Shown: positions 47,141-58,019, counted from the first letter of the stretch. The stretch is DNA of 64,000 nucleotides from Euptelea pleiosperma (GCA_035048495.1 CM068541.1:5959929-6023928); one strand, 5' to 3'. A program made the numbers and translations. Notes: a model not told the origin generated them from the sequence alone.

Positions 47141-49565
47141 GGAACTATAACTTCGATGACATTACTATATTCAGTTTGATGACAAATGTCCGTCAACAAA
47201 GTTGTACTCTTATTTGTGGTGTTAGCATCTTCTTGAGTACCCTCATTTTTTTGTTCCCATTCGTAACACCTACTTAGCACATGAAAAACAGTCAGATGTG
47301 GTCCCAATTTTTTTTTTGGGTCCCATGGTGGCGGAAGTTTGGTTTTATTCAAGTAAAAATTTAACGAGTGGGGTTCGTAATCAACATTGATGGCATACCA
47401 CACTATGAGCCATGTGGCACACTCTTAGAGATTGCTGGCCGTATGGACCAACTCTAAGTAGACCTATACACCAAAAATTAGCCTGATTAGTTATTTCTAA
47501 GCATTGGATTGGAGTCATTTTCATGGGTTGAGTTTTAACCGTTAAATTCAAGCATTAAAGATCAAAGGTTTGAAATTAGTTCATTTTGGTACATAAGTCT
47601 AGCTAGGGATGGGCCAAACATCCATACAATCAATGGTCTCTAAAAGTCTGCCACGTGGCTCCTATAATCCATCATCAACTATGACGGACGTCCGTCATCA
47701 AAGCTTTACTCGACAGTTTACACATGAAAACGGTCAGTTGTGGGAAGTAGAATTTCTCCAATTAGCAAATTAAAAATGTTAGATGTTGGGAGTAGAGCTT
47801 TGATGACGGACCCACCTGCTAATTAGGAACTATAACTCTGATGACTCTACTGTAGTCAAGTTGATGACAAACGTCCGCCAACAAAGTTCTACTCTTATCC
47901 GTGGCGTAGCATATTCTCGAGTACCCACAGTTTTTTTGTTCATGAAAAACGGTTGGTATGTGATCCCCTTTTTTTTTTTTTTTTTGTGGTCCCATGGTGG
48001 CGGAAAGTTGATTTTATTTGAGTAGAAATTTGACGAACAACGTTCGTAATCAACTTTTATGGCGGACCACAATATGAGCCATGTGGCACACTCTAGAGAT
48101 TGTTGCCCGTATGGACGTTTGGCCCAACTCTAAGTAGACTTACAGACCAAAAATTAGCCTGATTAGTTATTTCTGAGCATTGGATTGGAGTCATTTTCAT
48201 GGGTTGAGTTTTAACCGTTAAATTCAAGCATTAAAGATCAAAGGTTTGAAATCAGTTCATTTTGGTACGTAAGTCTAGCTAGGAATGGGCCAAACATCCA
48301 TACGATCAATGGTCTCTAAAAGTCTGCCACGCGGCTCCTATAATTCATCATCAACTATGACGGACGTCCGTCATCGAAGCTCTACTCTACAGTTTACACA
48401 TGAAAACGGTTAGTTGTAGGGAGTAGAATTTCCCCAGTTAGCAAATAAAAAATGTTAGATGTGGGGAGTACAGCTTTGATGACGGACCCACCTGCTAATT
48501 AGGAACTATAACTCTGATTACTCTACTATAATCAGGTTGATGACAAACGTCCGCCAACAAAGTTCTACTCTTATCCGTGGTGTAGCGTATTCTTGAGTAC
48601 CCACATTTTTTTTGTTCATGAAAATCGGTTGGTATGTGGTCCCCCTTCGTGTTTTTTTTTTGGGTCCCATGGCGGTGGAAATTTGATTTTATTTGAGTGA
48701 AAATTTGACGAGCGACGTTCGTAATCAACGTTTATGGCGGACCACAATATGAGCCATGTGGCACACTCTTAGAGATTGTTGCCTGTATGGACGATTGGCC
48801 CAACTCTAGGTAGAATTACAGACCAAAAATTAGCATGATTAGTTATTTCTAAGCATTGGATTGGAGTCATTTTCATGTGTTGAGTTTTAACCATTAAATT
48901 CAAGCATTAAAGATCCAAAGGTTTGAAATCAGTTCCATTTGGTACGTAAGTTTAGCTAGGGATGGGCCAAACATCCATACAATCAATGGTCTCTAAAAGT
49001 CTGCCACGTGGCTCCTATAATCCATCATCAACTATGACGCATAGGACATCGTCGTCAAATCTCTACTCTACAGTTGACACATGAAAACGGTTAGTTGTGA
49101 GGAGTAGAATTTTCCCAATTAGCAAATAAAAAATGTTAGATGTGGGGAGTACAGCTTTGATGACGGACCCACCTGCTAATTAGGAACTATAACTTTGATG
49201 ACTACTGTAGTCAGGTTGATGACAAACGTCCGTCAACAAAGTTCTACTCTTATCCGTCGTGTAGCATATTCTTGAGTACCCACAATTTTTTTGGTCATGA
49301 AAAAACGGTTGGTATGTGGTCCACTTTTATTTTTTATTTTTTGTGGTCCCATGGTGGCGGAAATTTGATTTTATTTGAGTAGAAATTTGACGAGCGACAT
49401 TCGTAATCAACGTTTATGGTGGACCACAATATGAGCCATGTGGCACACTCTTAGAGATTGTTGCCCGTATAGACGTTTGGCCCAACTCTAAGTAGAATTA
49501 CAGACCAAAAATTAGCTTGATTAGCTATTTCTAAGCATTGGATTGGAGTCATTTTCATGGCTGAT
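47141..49565. repeat. Tandem array with ~680-bp unit containing a family A MITE
   Basis: The landmark GGAACTATAACT occurs at 47141, 47826, 48502 and 49183, spacings 685, 676 and 681 bp. Each unit has GATGACAAACGTCCGCCAAC, a CTCGAGTACCC/GTGGTCCCATGGTGG spacer, and a MITE core with GGACGTTTGGCCCAACTC and GGGCCAAACATCCATAC. The last unit is cut at about 49565. Related sequence at 46640-46800 suggests that the array began further left. Confidence 0.8.
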
Positions 49566-49589
49566 TGGTTATTTGATACAGTCAGAGGT

Positions 49590-49865
49590 CTTTAAAAGTC
49601 TGCCATGTGGCTCATACTATTATCCATCAACAAGGTTGACCACGACCTCTCGTTAAAATAGTTAGGTGCCGAGAGTAGAACTTTGATGACAGATGTCCAT
49701 CATCGATGGACCACAGTATGAAACATGTGGCAAACTTTTAGAGACCACTATCAGTATGGATTTTTGACCCAATATGTATTATGGATAACCAATATATAGG
49801 CCAAACATCCATATGGTCAGTGGTCTCTAAAAGTCTGCCAGGTGGTTCATACAGGCCGTCATAAC
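49590..49865. repeat. Shortened family A MITE copy
   Basis: Contains GTCTGCCATGTGGCTCATAC, then GTTGACCACGACCTCTCGTT (the uninterrupted form of the site hit by the SINE at 50774), and a short core ending GGCCAAACATCCATATGGTC. The middle is deleted. Confidence 0.55.
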
Positions 49866-49933
49866 AGATGGTGATGCACAAGGGCAAAAACAGAAAAATG
49901 GGAAAATAATGGCGCCAAAATTTAATAAAATTT

Positions 49934-50571
49934 AGGGTATTTGAGCAACACCCCCTGAAAATTAAAAATAATTGGTAATACCCCCTTATACTTTAAAAAT
50001 TTAGAATTACCCCCATTGATCTAGTTTAATAGTGGTTGACTTAAGGGGGTTACTGTTTAAACGGTTAAAACGGATCTAAACGGCCAGGGTCAAAAATGGA
50101 AAAAAAATAGAATTAAACGAAATTAAACAGTTTTTAACGGTTTTAACGGAAAAAATGGCGCTGAAATTCAAATTTTGAAATTTGAAAAAAAATAATAACG
50201 GAATTTAACGGCTGTTTTTTTCACAAAATTTTTCAGAATTAAACAGCCGTTTAAACGATTTTAACGGCCGTTAAAACAAAAAAAAAAGGCTGTTTTTTTC
50301 AAAATTGTTAAAACATGTTTAAACGGTTTTAACGGAAACGGGCTTGGGCCGTTACCATTTAAACGGCGGTTTTTTAAAACCATGGTTAAAACAAACTTGA
50401 AGCATATGTAGTTAGCATTGTACTTGCAATATTATGGTCCTTTCATGGAGATGTTAACGTTAGTCAAATGATGGTTAAACTAGGTCAAGAGAGGTAATCC
50501 TAAAATTTAAAAGTACAAGGGACTATTACTAATTACTTTCAAATTTTAAGGGGGTGTTAGTAAAATACCCT
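49934..50571. mobile_element. Element inserted into a family D MITE
   Basis: Termini AGGGTATTTGAGCAACACCC on the left and GGGTGTTAGTAAAATACCCT on the right are inverted copies. The 7-bp sequence AAAATTT flanks both sides (49927-49933 and 50572-50578). The unit without its own insertion would be about 295 bp. Class uncertain, possibly hAT. Confidence 0.65.
50052..50395. mobile_element. Inner family D MULE-like MITE
   Basis: AACGG-rich sequence running from GTTTAAACGGTTAAAACGG to CGGCGGTTTTTTAAAACCATGG. Same family as 51221-51592. Exact ends and duplication could not be fixed. Confidence 0.55.
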
Positions 50572-50773
50572 AAAATTTATAACGAAAAAATAACGAATGT
50601 TTTTAACAAAAAATTTTCTTCAAAAAATAACGGAAAAATAAGTCATTATTTTGTGTTAAAACGGTACATTACGTTACAGGGGTGGTCCAAATCAGTTACA
50701 ACGGACATTATTTTCGTTATGACTGCGTTTTTTAAAACATGCTACAATCCATCATTAACGTTGACCACGGCCT

Positions 50774-50939
50774 ACACCCAACATGGCAGCTCAAATGGTT
50801 GGAGTGTATCCACCTCTTTCGAGAGGTCGTGGGGTCAAACCCACACAGGTAGCTTTGAGCAGGTTGCCAGGAGTAGAAATAGCCTTTACCGGCTTGACCG
50901 GGTTCAGGTAACTACGGAAAAAAAAACAACAAAAAAAAA
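50774..50939 (+). mobile_element. tRNA-derived SINE with poly-A tail and target duplication
   Basis: GGCAGCTCAAATGGTTGGAG resembles a tRNA A box and GTGGGGTCAAACCC a B box, spaced as in Pol III promoters. The body ends in an A-rich tail (50918-50939). Flanks are ACGTTGACCACGGCCT (50758-50773) and ACGTTGACCCGGCCT (50940-50954), a near-identical target duplication. Confidence 0.75.
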
Positions 50940-50974
50940 ACGTTGACCCGGCCTCTCGTGAAAACAATTAGATG

Positions 50975-51765
50975 CGGAGACTGGAGAGTAGAACTTTGAT
51001 GACTGACGTCCGTCATCAACTTTTAAAATAGATCACACACGAATCACGTGGTAAACTTTTAAGAAACCACCGACATTAGGGGTTTTTGTCCATAGATAGC
51101 CTTTGGAAATGATACCTACAAATAAAAAATCAGTCTGATTAATGATTTCTAACCTTTGGATCTTTGTACCCCAAATAATGCTCAAAATCCACAGTTAAAA
51201 ATCCAACCCATGGAAACAACCAAGGTTTAAAGGGGACCGTTATAACGGTATAACGGACTGGGGGTGTTACCATTTTTTCCGTTATAACAAAAAAAATGCT
51301 CGGGGCAAAAACGAAAAAAAATGAGAAAAAAATGGAAAATAACGGAAAAACTGGCGCTGAAATTCAAAAATTTCAAAAATAGAAAATAACGGAAAAAAAT
51401 GGAATATAACAGAAAATAATGGAAAATAACAGCCATTTTTTTTCTACAAAATTTTCTAGAAAATAACGGTTGTCATTTTCGTTATAAGGCCGTTATTTTC
51501 TGGGCGTTTTAACGGTCCATAACATAACGGGGTAGGTCCGAATCCGTTACAACGGCCGTTATTTTCGTTATAACCGCCGTTTTATAAACCTTGGAAACAA
51601 CTACAATCCAACGCTTAGGAATCACTAATCAGATGAATTTTTGGTTTGTAGATCCACCTAGTGTTGGGCCAAACATCCATATGGTCATGGAACTCTAAGA
51701 GTGTGCCACGTGGCTCATACTGCGGTCCGTCATCAATGTTGACGACGGGCGAACCTGCAAAAGGT
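50975..51765. mobile_element. Family A MITE split by a family D insertion
   Basis: Left half (50990-51220) and right half (51593-51750) rejoin to a normal family A copy, with CTGATTAATGATTTCTAACC on one side and GAATCACTAATCAG on the other. The right arm holds GTGCCACGTGGCTCATAC. Confidence 0.7.
51221..51592. mobile_element. Family D MULE-like MITE, reference copy, 372 bp
   Basis: Flanked by the 9-bp repeat GGAAACAAC (51212-51220 and 51593-51601). Ends CAAGGTTTAAAGGGGACCG and CGCCGTTTTATAAACCTT. The interior is rich in CGTTATAACGG. The 9-bp duplication supports a Mutator-like element. It interrupts a family A copy. Confidence 0.8.
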
Positions 51766-51948
51766 TGAGTAAAACTCTGTCACAATGGGAGTGCAAATCA
51801 CACAAACACAGCCAATGAGTTCTCGGCACGTACACCTAAAAACAAAGCACATGGGTACGTTGCAAAAGCAATTGTGTACGTGCCGAGAACACTCGTTGGC
51901 TTGTGATTGTGTGATTTACAATTTCGTGTGATAGAAGTTTTACTCCTC
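51766..51948. mobile_element. 183-bp fold-back MITE upstream of the ARM gene
   Basis: Arms of about 65 bp pair across the centre (GTTCTCGGCACGTACAC with GTGTACGTGCCGAGAAC). Ends are TGAGTAAAACT and AGTTTTACTCCTC. CAAAAGGT flanks both sides (51758-51765 and 51949-51956). Confidence 0.7.
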
Positions 51949-52652
51949 CAAAAGGTCTGTTATATTGTACTACGATTCTCCACGCCTGCTTCGTCCTTCC
52001 TCTGATAGGTGCGTTTTTTGTCTGGACTCGGACTGAGAGAGAATTTTCATTTATTTTCACTCAATTTAAAGCCACTTGTATCTCTCTCTGCTTCAAATCA
52101 AACTGGTTTTTATAAAAAAACATCTACAGATCGCGCTCGATCGAAGGTACCTCTCTATGATCTTTGCTTCCGTGTTTGCTGAAAACTTTCTTATCTATTC
52201 TTCCACCAAATGATTTCTGATTCTCTCGTTCGAATCTAAATTAAAGTTTGTGTTTTTTTTTCCCCATTCTGATTTCTTGACAGTTGATTCGTGTTGTATC
52301 CCTGTAGAACTTTGTGAATCAGAGGATTTCTTCTCTTGAAGTACAGAAAATAGTTTTTTTTTTTTTTTTTTGAGAATCTAGTAAATTGTTAGGGTTTGAG
52401 TGAAAAGTTCATGAGAGTGGGAGTGAGTCTGAACTCTACTAAGTGTTTTTGAATCGATTGAAGTACTTGAAGATCTCCAGGGCTTATGTTTTCCCCATTT
52501 TTGAATTCTTTGAAATCCGTAGAAAAAGTTGGATTTGCATCATTCATGAATTTTAGGGTTTCAAAAAGAACTTTTTGAATAGTTAATCGGTGAAGAAGTC
52601 AGGGAAGGATTAGATTTATTAGTGTTTAGGGTAATATCTTCATTATTCTTCA

Positions 52653-54056
52653 ATGGATAGGGCAGAGGGAAGCCGAGTGGAGATGGGTATAGATTGGGAG
52701 CAAATGCTCCATCAATACGAAAATGTTATTGCTTGTGAGAGAGAGGCTTTACAAATAAGAGCCACGGTCAAGCTCGGACAGCTCTCAAATGATGTGCCGG
52801 ATAATGTATTAGCACGCACCGTGCCAATCCTCGTTGAGCTTCTGGGAAGCCCTTTAAACGATTCAAATCCATCCATTCAAGAAGCTGCTGTTTATTGCTT
52901 GAATCGTCTTGCCCGTCAAGGCGATGGTGAGTTGGCTATTATCATTGGCCAATCTGGTGCTGTTCCACTACTCTTGAGGTTATTGCCATTGTCTGAAGGT
53001 AGATTTCGGAGAGTTTCCATAAAATGTCTTTGGAGAATTGTTAGTTTCGGTAATCTTAATCGTGTAATTGTTGTTAGAAATGGTGGTTTGGAAGTTGTTA
53101 TCAATCTGTTTGGTTTGTGTACTGACGATACAAGGCGATTTTTGTTGGAGATTTTGAGTGCGTTGGCGTTGTTGAGAGAGGTGAGGCGGGTTATTTTTAA
53201 TTTTGGGGGCCTTCACTTGCTTGTTGAATCTGCTAGGTGTGGCAGCATGGTCTCTAGAGCCAGAGCTGCTCAGGCGATCGGGTTACTTGGGGTAACAAGA
53301 AGAGTGAGGCAGATGCTTGTTGACTTGGGTGTTTTACGTGTGCTCGTCGATTTGTTGCGGGATGGAGATATGTCTACGAGGTTGGTAGCTGGTAATGCTC
53401 TTGGTATAATTGCATCGCATGTTGATTATCTTAGGCCTGTTGCTCAAGCAGGGGCCATTCCCTTATATGCAGAGCTTCTCCAGGGACCAGAACCCCTGGG
53501 TAAAGAAATTGCGGAGGATGTGTTTTGTATCTTATCTGTTGCAGAAGTGAATGCAGTGTCAATTGCTGAACACTTAGTGAGGATTCTTCGAGGTGATAAT
53601 GATGAAGCGAAAGCAGCAGCTGCAGATGTTCTGTGGGATCTCTCGGGTTACAAGCACTCGGTATCTATTGTCCGAAATTCTGGTGCAATTCCAGTACTGG
53701 TTGAGCTTTTGCGTGATGGGAATGGTGATGTTAGAGAGAAGGTGTCTGGAGCTGTTGCCCAATTGAGTTATGATAAGACAGATCGAGGAGCTCTGGCTGA
53801 TGCGGGGGCCATTCCACTCCTCATGAACTTGTTGCAGGATGAATCGGAGGAGCTGAAGGATAATGCAGCTGAAGCCCTGATCAATTTCTCGGAAGACCCA
53901 TTACTACGTGACAGAGTATCAGAAGCATTCGATATCCCATCATTCCAGAATATACAGAATAGACTTGTCCGGATTCGCGCATCTGATGAACATATGGTTA
54001 GATCTTTGAGGCGGATGAGTATTGAGCAGTTCACATGGGACCCAGAACTTGCTTGA
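52653..54056 (+). CDS. Armadillo (ARM) repeat protein, single coding exon
   Basis: A 467-aa open frame with an in-frame TAA 21 bases before the ATG, so the start is well bounded. After a ~50-residue N-terminal segment the protein is a chain of about nine ARM repeats, with repeated patterns such as GAVPLLLRLL, GGLEVVINLF, GVLRVLVDLL, GAIPLYAELL, GAIPVLVELL and GAIPLLMNLL, each followed by an ALxxLS-type helix. There is no U-box, kinase, F-box or signal peptide, so it is a stand-alone ARM protein of the plant ARM-repeat superfamily. ARM repeats bind partner proteins; the partner is unknown. The C-terminus (MSIEQFTWDPELA) is short and polar. A 5' UTR intron is likely, with GT at 52147 after TCGAAG; its acceptor could be at 52283 or 52482. 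Length and frame are intact. Two MITEs lie 0.7-1.7 kb upstream. Confidence 0.9.
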   Translation: MDRAEGSRVEMGIDWEQMLHQYENVIACEREALQIRATVKLGQLSNDVPDNVLARTVPILVELLGSPLNDSNPSIQEAAVYCLNRLARQGDGELAIIIGQSGAVPLLLRLLPLSEGRFRRVSIKCLWRIVSFGNLNRVIVVRNGGLEVVINLFGLCTDDTRRFLLEILSALALLREVRRVIFNFGGLHLLVESARCGSMVSRARAAQAIGLLGVTRRVRQMLVDLGVLRVLVDLLRDGDMSTRLVAGNALGIIASHVDYLRPVAQAGAIPLYAELLQGPEPLGKEIAEDVFCILSVAEVNAVSIAEHLVRILRGDNDEAKAAAADVLWDLSGYKHSVSIVRNSGAIPVLVELLRDGNGDVREKVSGAVAQLSYDKTDRGALADAGAIPLLMNLLQDESEELKDNAAEALINFSEDPLLRDRVSEAFDIPSFQNIQNRLVRIRASDEHMVRSLRRMSIEQFTWDPELA

Positions 54057-55769
54057 ATGTCCCACTTTATATCTTATTTTTGTCTCAAGTCTCTGTGAAT
54101 ATTACTTCTTGGTTACTTATCCAAAAAAAATAAAAATTACTTCTTGGTTTTTTTCTATTTCATTTTTGTAGCTTGATGGTTCTATTCAGTTGGTTGCTAT
54201 TTTGGGACTTGATAAATAATGAGGCAAAAAAATGTGGTGACTTTACATTTTGCTATTTAACAATCTTCTATTTGAATGTGTTGGAATATCCTTTTTAGCT
54301 TTGGGATTTTCTGATTTGAATTGTCTGTTATGGGTCAGAGGTTGTTTGCTTCATCTTCTTCTATCGTTCGCAGTTTTTAGTTTATGTGTTTTCTGGTGAT
54401 GATCTTGTAGGCCTGTGGTTCTGCGAATATGTTTACCAATTCATACTTCATAGATTTTTCAGTTTGTTTAAAAGTCCTAATGTTGGAAACTGTTGGGTAA
54501 AGAAATACAGTTTGAATCATGAATATGTTAGAGCTGTGACTTTGAGTCGTGTTTGACTGTTAAAGGCAATTTGAAGTGGGAACAAGTAGTTTGAAAGGGG
54601 GTTCTTGGCATTAGATGAGAAGGGTGATTATGATTTGGTTCTTTTAATTGGGGATACCTGTTTTAACAGCATAGGTAAATGGGGTTGTTGGAGGATATGA
54701 AAGTCAGGTTTTCACTGTGTTCATCCCTTTACTATTGTGGATATCATATATAAACCATCTAATCCTAGCCGTACACATGTCACCATATCTAAAAATCACA
54801 TACATGGGCTGTGGACATGGTGCCCTCATGGCATGTGACCTACCTGACCTATCAGACTAATATTGTGGGACAATTAATATGACACTTTAAATCCTTTATT
54901 ATTCTTACGCTGAAAGATTCCATGTTAGTTACAGGCGTCTTGCTGACTTTGCAAGAATCTCACTAAGTTAACACAAAAAAACCTGCTTACATAAGACGAC
55001 AAAACTTCCTAATCACAATTGGACACAAATTAGAAAATTTCCTTAAACACTAGTAATAGAAGGATTCTAGGGAGTCCAAAGTAGCACTATAAGAATGTTG
55101 ACTTACCTCTGTATAGCAAATCCGAGGAATAGAAAGTTTCTAGTGAGTCTAAGTCATTCTAAAAGTGGGACATCTCCTTGGAGTCTATAAATTAAGATCA
55201 TGACCAAAGGTATCTAGTCAATTCACTTGCAAGTCCGTTTTCCTCATCTTATTTGAGCGTCGGAGTGTCTTTGCAGGTACCACCCAGCGTCCAACCAACA
55301 AAGGAAGCAAGATTCAAATTCTTTTCATCAGAGCCAACCTTGAAGATTGTGAGGTGAAGAAATTCTCCCACAACTATAGTTTGGAGATGTCAGAAACTGT
55401 TCTCATTAGGAATCTCCTAGGACCAAACAACTGGGTAGGAATGATGTGATAGCTCTAGAAACCTTGGGTCTCAAACGTTGATGTGTTCAGCATCAATGAA
55501 GTTTCAACATATTAGGTTTCAAAAAACATTTTTTGTTGCCAACAATGAAGATCAATGGGAAGTGAACCAAATGGAATGGATTTGGGGTTCAAGGAAAACA
55601 GTCAAACCAGTCGGCCTCTACTTGGAGTGGGATTTTCTTCTCCTTAAGTTGAGGATTAAAGACACCATGTAGGTCATCAATATTCAATCAACTGATTATC
55701 CCCAAAAATTTTGTACATGCTCCCAACCGGAGAAAGAAATTTATTGTCCTCTGGGTACTTCGAACTTTG
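54057..55769. other. ARM gene 3' UTR and gene-free DNA
   Basis: The 3' UTR follows the TGA. From about 54700 the sequence is unassigned, and small frames such as 55478-55672 show no family signature. Confidence 0.4.
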
Positions 55770-56075
55770 AAATCCTGCCTCCCAAAATGCAATGTGGCGC
55801 ACTCTTCAGGCACTCTATACGGTGAATGTTGTGCTCACCCCTTGGTGGACCTCCACACCAATAAAAAATCATCCTGATTGGTGATTTCTTGCTGTTGGAT
55901 TTGAGCATTTTCCAAGATGACTTCAAGCCATTCAATTTGAGATTTTTGGAACTCGAAACGCTTACAAATCATCACTCAGGCTGATTTTTGGTGTGTTTGT
56001 CTTCCAAGAGGTGGGCCAACTATTCATGGGGGACCAAAAGAGTGCCGTGTACCATTTTGGGAGGGGGAGGTGTTG
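55770..56075. repeat. Family B MITE copy
   Basis: CCAAAATGCAATGTGGCGCACTC on the left, AGAGTGCCGTGTACCATTTTGGG on the right, and core AAAAATCATCCTGATTGGTG with the mirrored CACTCAGGCTGATTTTTGG. Confidence 0.65.
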
Positions 56076-56980
56076 GTTGTCGAGCACCTTTGATTTCTTC
56101 CATTCGAGTTTAGAGTCCTCGATACGAGTCTCTAGGATCTTCCAAAGCTATGTTCTTCTTTGTGGAGTCTCCCATTACAAGTTCGCACTGTGTTCCCTCA
56201 GCTATATTCCAATGGTGCTTGCTCACAAGAACGTCACTCTAGGGCTAGGGAGTGAGACTTTCATGTCTTATTAAAGACTTTCACAAAAGACCCCAAGGCT
56301 TTGGTATCTTCGGTCAATTTCTTCTTTTTTGAGTATAAAAGAGTAATTTCATAACTGGCCTGAATTTTTCATACTAATCACCACGCATCATATGAAAAAT
56401 TACAATCTATGCTATTATGAGCACTTCCTCCATAATTAGTCCTTCCAAAATTAATTAATCACTGAACCCATACTTCCGAATAAAAAAATTCCCATAAAAA
56501 TGGTAAATCTATTTTTTCATTAAATAATTCATCCATTCATTTAAAATTGACATCTTCAGGAATATATCCCGAACTAATTTTCATTAATTGTGACAAATTA
56601 TACGGTGATGATTTTTCAGAAAATAAATATTTACAATAGCAAATACAATTTTGTAATTTGTGTTAGAAAAAATTTCTACAAAATATTTTTTATTAATTTA
56701 TTCCTTTCTGTATGAATTTTTGAATTGGGTACTTGTATTTGATTATTGTTGAGGCCCCATGTTTAATTTATTCCTTTCTCAAAAATTTCTATGATCGTCT
56801 AATGCCCCATGTTTCATGTCAAAAGTATTTACCCTACATGCAAATTAGATCGAGTGTCCTGCAATAAGACTAATAAAATAGTGTGCATCGAATTGATGCG
56901 ATTTCCGAAAAACGTGAAACACATGTATGTGAGTCAGAAGGCACAAATGAATACCAAAAGGTGGTTTTCTTTTGGTAAGT
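56076..56980. other. No gene seen
   Basis: AT-rich with short duplicated words (TTTAATTTATTCCTTTCT-like twice near 56695 and 56763). No coding signal. Confidence 0.4.
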
Positions 56981-56989
56981 GAGAATTTA

Positions 56990-57208
56990 AGGTTGGGCTC
57001 AGGGGACCCCCATTTTTCTGACCCTTCTCAGTGTTCGTGTGCTGGGCCGTGGATTTCAAGAATCCATCGGTGGTTGTCAGTGTCGAGCTGGCATCACTTT
57101 TTTTACTTTTGGCGGCGCTGACAACCATTGTTGGATTCTTGAAATCCACGGCCGAGCACAGGAACACCAAGAGGGGTCAGAAAAAAGGTGTCCTCAAGAG
57201 CCTGAGCC
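56990..57208. mobile_element. Family F fold-back element with 9-bp target duplication
   Basis: GAGAATTTA flanks both sides (56981-56989 and 57209-57217). The arms, about 80 bp, include GCCGTGGATTTCAAGAATCC and its complement, leaving a small AT-rich loop, so a transcript would form a long hairpin. Confidence 0.75.
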
Positions 57209-57831
57209 GAGAATTTATTAAGAGGAAGCACAAAACCTGGAACTGAGAAGTGGGACCTTTGTAATGATTTAGAACCTTCTTCTAACTTCACATGTTCTAC
57301 TCTATGTACTGATAATGTTGATCCTGTTTTTGTTCTAAATTATCAGTAATGATTTCGAACCTTCTTTCGGGATATTTATCCGTCTATGTGAGCTGTACTT
57401 CTCACTCGTCCCTATCAAGCTTCTTTTCCCTCATGAACCATCCCCTCTAGGAAAACACTTTTCAGACACCCATCGTGTTCATAAGACCCACATACCCCCC
57501 ACTTTGCAGGACATGGGTATTCCTAAACCTGCCTAATTGACCCATCTTAAACTCGACAATGGTTAGGAGCACGTGTGAGGTGTAGGGGTACGTGTTGTAC
57601 AAAGAACCGGATCCTATGTAGGCCCAGACGCAGCCCGAATCAGTCCCATCCAATGTCGTGGCAGGGTCAACCTGACCCATTTAGAACCCTAGATCAAATG
57701 GTTTGGATTATCTAACAGATTGAGTTCTATGTCTTAGGTGAGCTCTTGACTGGGGTCCATATTTCAAACTATTTGCATTTGTGCCATGTAACATGTTTAA
57801 GGGAAGGTGGCTGAAACAAATAGTCGGACTC

Positions 57832-58019
57832 ATGAGCTCCCCTTTTTCTGACCCCTCTCGGGAGTTGTGTTCTCGGCCATGGATTCGGAACAATGGTTGA
57901 TAGTGCTGAGTTGGCATCACATTTTTCACTTTTTGCAGTACTAACAACCACCATTGGATTCTTGGAATCCACCGCCGAGAACACAACTCCCAAGAAGGGT
58001 CAGAAAAAGGGGGGCTCCT
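57832..58019. mobile_element. Family F fold-back element
   Basis: GAGCTCCCCTTTTTCTGACC at the left and GGTCAGAAAAAGGGGGGCTC at the right, with inner GTTGTGTTCTCGGCCATGGA and CCGCCGAGAACACAAC. No clean duplication was found. Confidence 0.65.

Larger units (their letters stand above)
49855..50755. mobile_element. Family D MULE-like MITE with two nested insertions
   Basis: Outer pieces 49855-49926 and 50579-50755 carry GGGCAAAAACAGAAAAATGG, GTTAAAACGGTACATTACGT and CGTTATGACTGCGTTTTTTA, as in the copies at 20452 and 51221. They are separated by the element 49934-50571, which itself contains another family D copy. Confidence 0.6.

Noticed and set aside
47101..48728. Similar minus-strand ORFs in successive array units (translations with NF(Y/N)SNKxxFPPPWD)
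   Set aside because: They recur because the DNA is tandemly repeated, differ in frame and end, run through poly-A/T tracts and match no family. Not genes.
56934..57291. ORFs on both strands with (V/S)DFKNPTVVVS-like translations, also at 57708-57993 and 3352-3703
   Set aside because: They are the two arms of family F hairpins read in both directions. The similarity reflects inverted repeats, not protein conservation.
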